Assembly: GCA_011800805.1 (NCBI GenBank)
Contig: MPNW01000019.1
Coordinates: 62,001 to 126,000, forward strand
From: Hirudo medicinalis
Lineage: Eukaryota > Annelida > Clitellata > Hirudinida > Hirudinidae
Direction of reading: 5' to 3'
Length of the DNA stretch: 64,000 nt
Under the pieces are notes generated by a model. The model did no database searches. It saw nothing but the letters and a program-made list of their open reading frames with translations, and was not told the DNA's origin. This document shows, one piece after another, positions 63,729-64,000 of the stretch. Position 1 is the first letter of the stretch, and each line of letters starts with the position of its first letter. The position numbers and the translations under genes are program-made.

Positions 63729-64000
63729 TTTATTAACCTCAGCTTAAGATTCAATTTCGTGTTTCAATGAATAACATTCAGATTTTGAAAGTCAATTTGT
63801 TGCTGAAATTTAGCATCAATTATTGTACAAGTTATTATCGTAAATTAATATCTTCAAGTGAAGATTTGAGAAAGAAATATTTATATATATATATATAAAT
63901 ATTATAAGCAACTTAACTGTTATTAAAGTTTGAAATTTTTAATTTCGAGCCGAGAAATTCGAGGCAGCTTACGAAACTTAGTTAATTAACTTCCTAGAAA
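63729..64000. other. Window end, intronic or intergenic AT-rich sequence
   Basis: Contains a short (TA)n run at about 63880-63896; nothing else recognised. Confidence 0.4.

Overview
This is a 64 kb piece of an AT-rich animal nuclear genome. Every long gene but one is split by GT-AG introns (two by apparent GC-AG introns), and the proteins are typical metazoan ones: pinin, steroid 5-alpha-reductase, an ankyrin/SOCS-box protein, MTMR9, PIAS, an RFX5/RFX7-type factor, muscle-type pyruvate kinase, NBAS, SPAG8 and sphingomyelin synthase. Sperm/ciliary genes (CIMAP/ODF3-like, SPAG8) show an animal with flagellated cells. Compact spacing, short introns and three LINE lineages suggest an invertebrate; the phylum cannot be fixed from the sequence. 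All gene names are by-eye recognition of translated exons; no database search was possible.

Layout. 0-3.4 kb: 3' part of pinin (+), convergent with a complete steroid 5-alpha-reductase gene (-). 3.4-6.9 kb: LINE debris and an (AAT)n microsatellite. 6.9-7.9 kb: secreted C-type-lectin-like gene (-). 8.6-9.7 kb: CIMAP/ODF3-like gene (+). 10.6-12.4 kb: ankyrin-SOCS box (ASB) gene (+) with a foldback repeat in intron 2. 14.3-21.0 kb: MTMR9 pseudophosphatase (+, 13 exons), whose large intron 6 carries SINE copies and a 1.8 kb TIR transposon. 21.4-22.1 kb: uncharacterised single-pass membrane protein (-). 23.2-24.7 kb: intronless PIAS-type SUMO ligase (+). 27.7-34.1 kb: RFX5/7-type transcription factor (+), with a LINE fragment in an intron and an apparent frameshift in the last exon. 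35.1-35.3 kb: 208-bp MITE with target-site duplication. 35.9-39.0 kb: pyruvate kinase (+, 9 exons), tail-to-tail with NBAS (-, 39.4-57.7 kb, more than 40 exons). 58.3-59.4 kb: SPAG8 (-, 6 exons). 59.4-61.9 kb: repeat-rich spacer. 62.0-62.5 kb: first coding exon of a sphingomyelin-synthase-family gene (+), continuing past the window. 63.6 kb: tRNA-Glu-like SINE.

The genes are functionally unrelated housekeeping and cell-type genes; no operon-like or defence cluster is evident. The most unusual items are the repeat families reconstructed from within-window copies, the intronless PIAS gene, the RFX frameshift, the 66-bp in-frame intron of the reductase gene and the apparent GC-AG introns. I found no convincing new multi-gene biological system.
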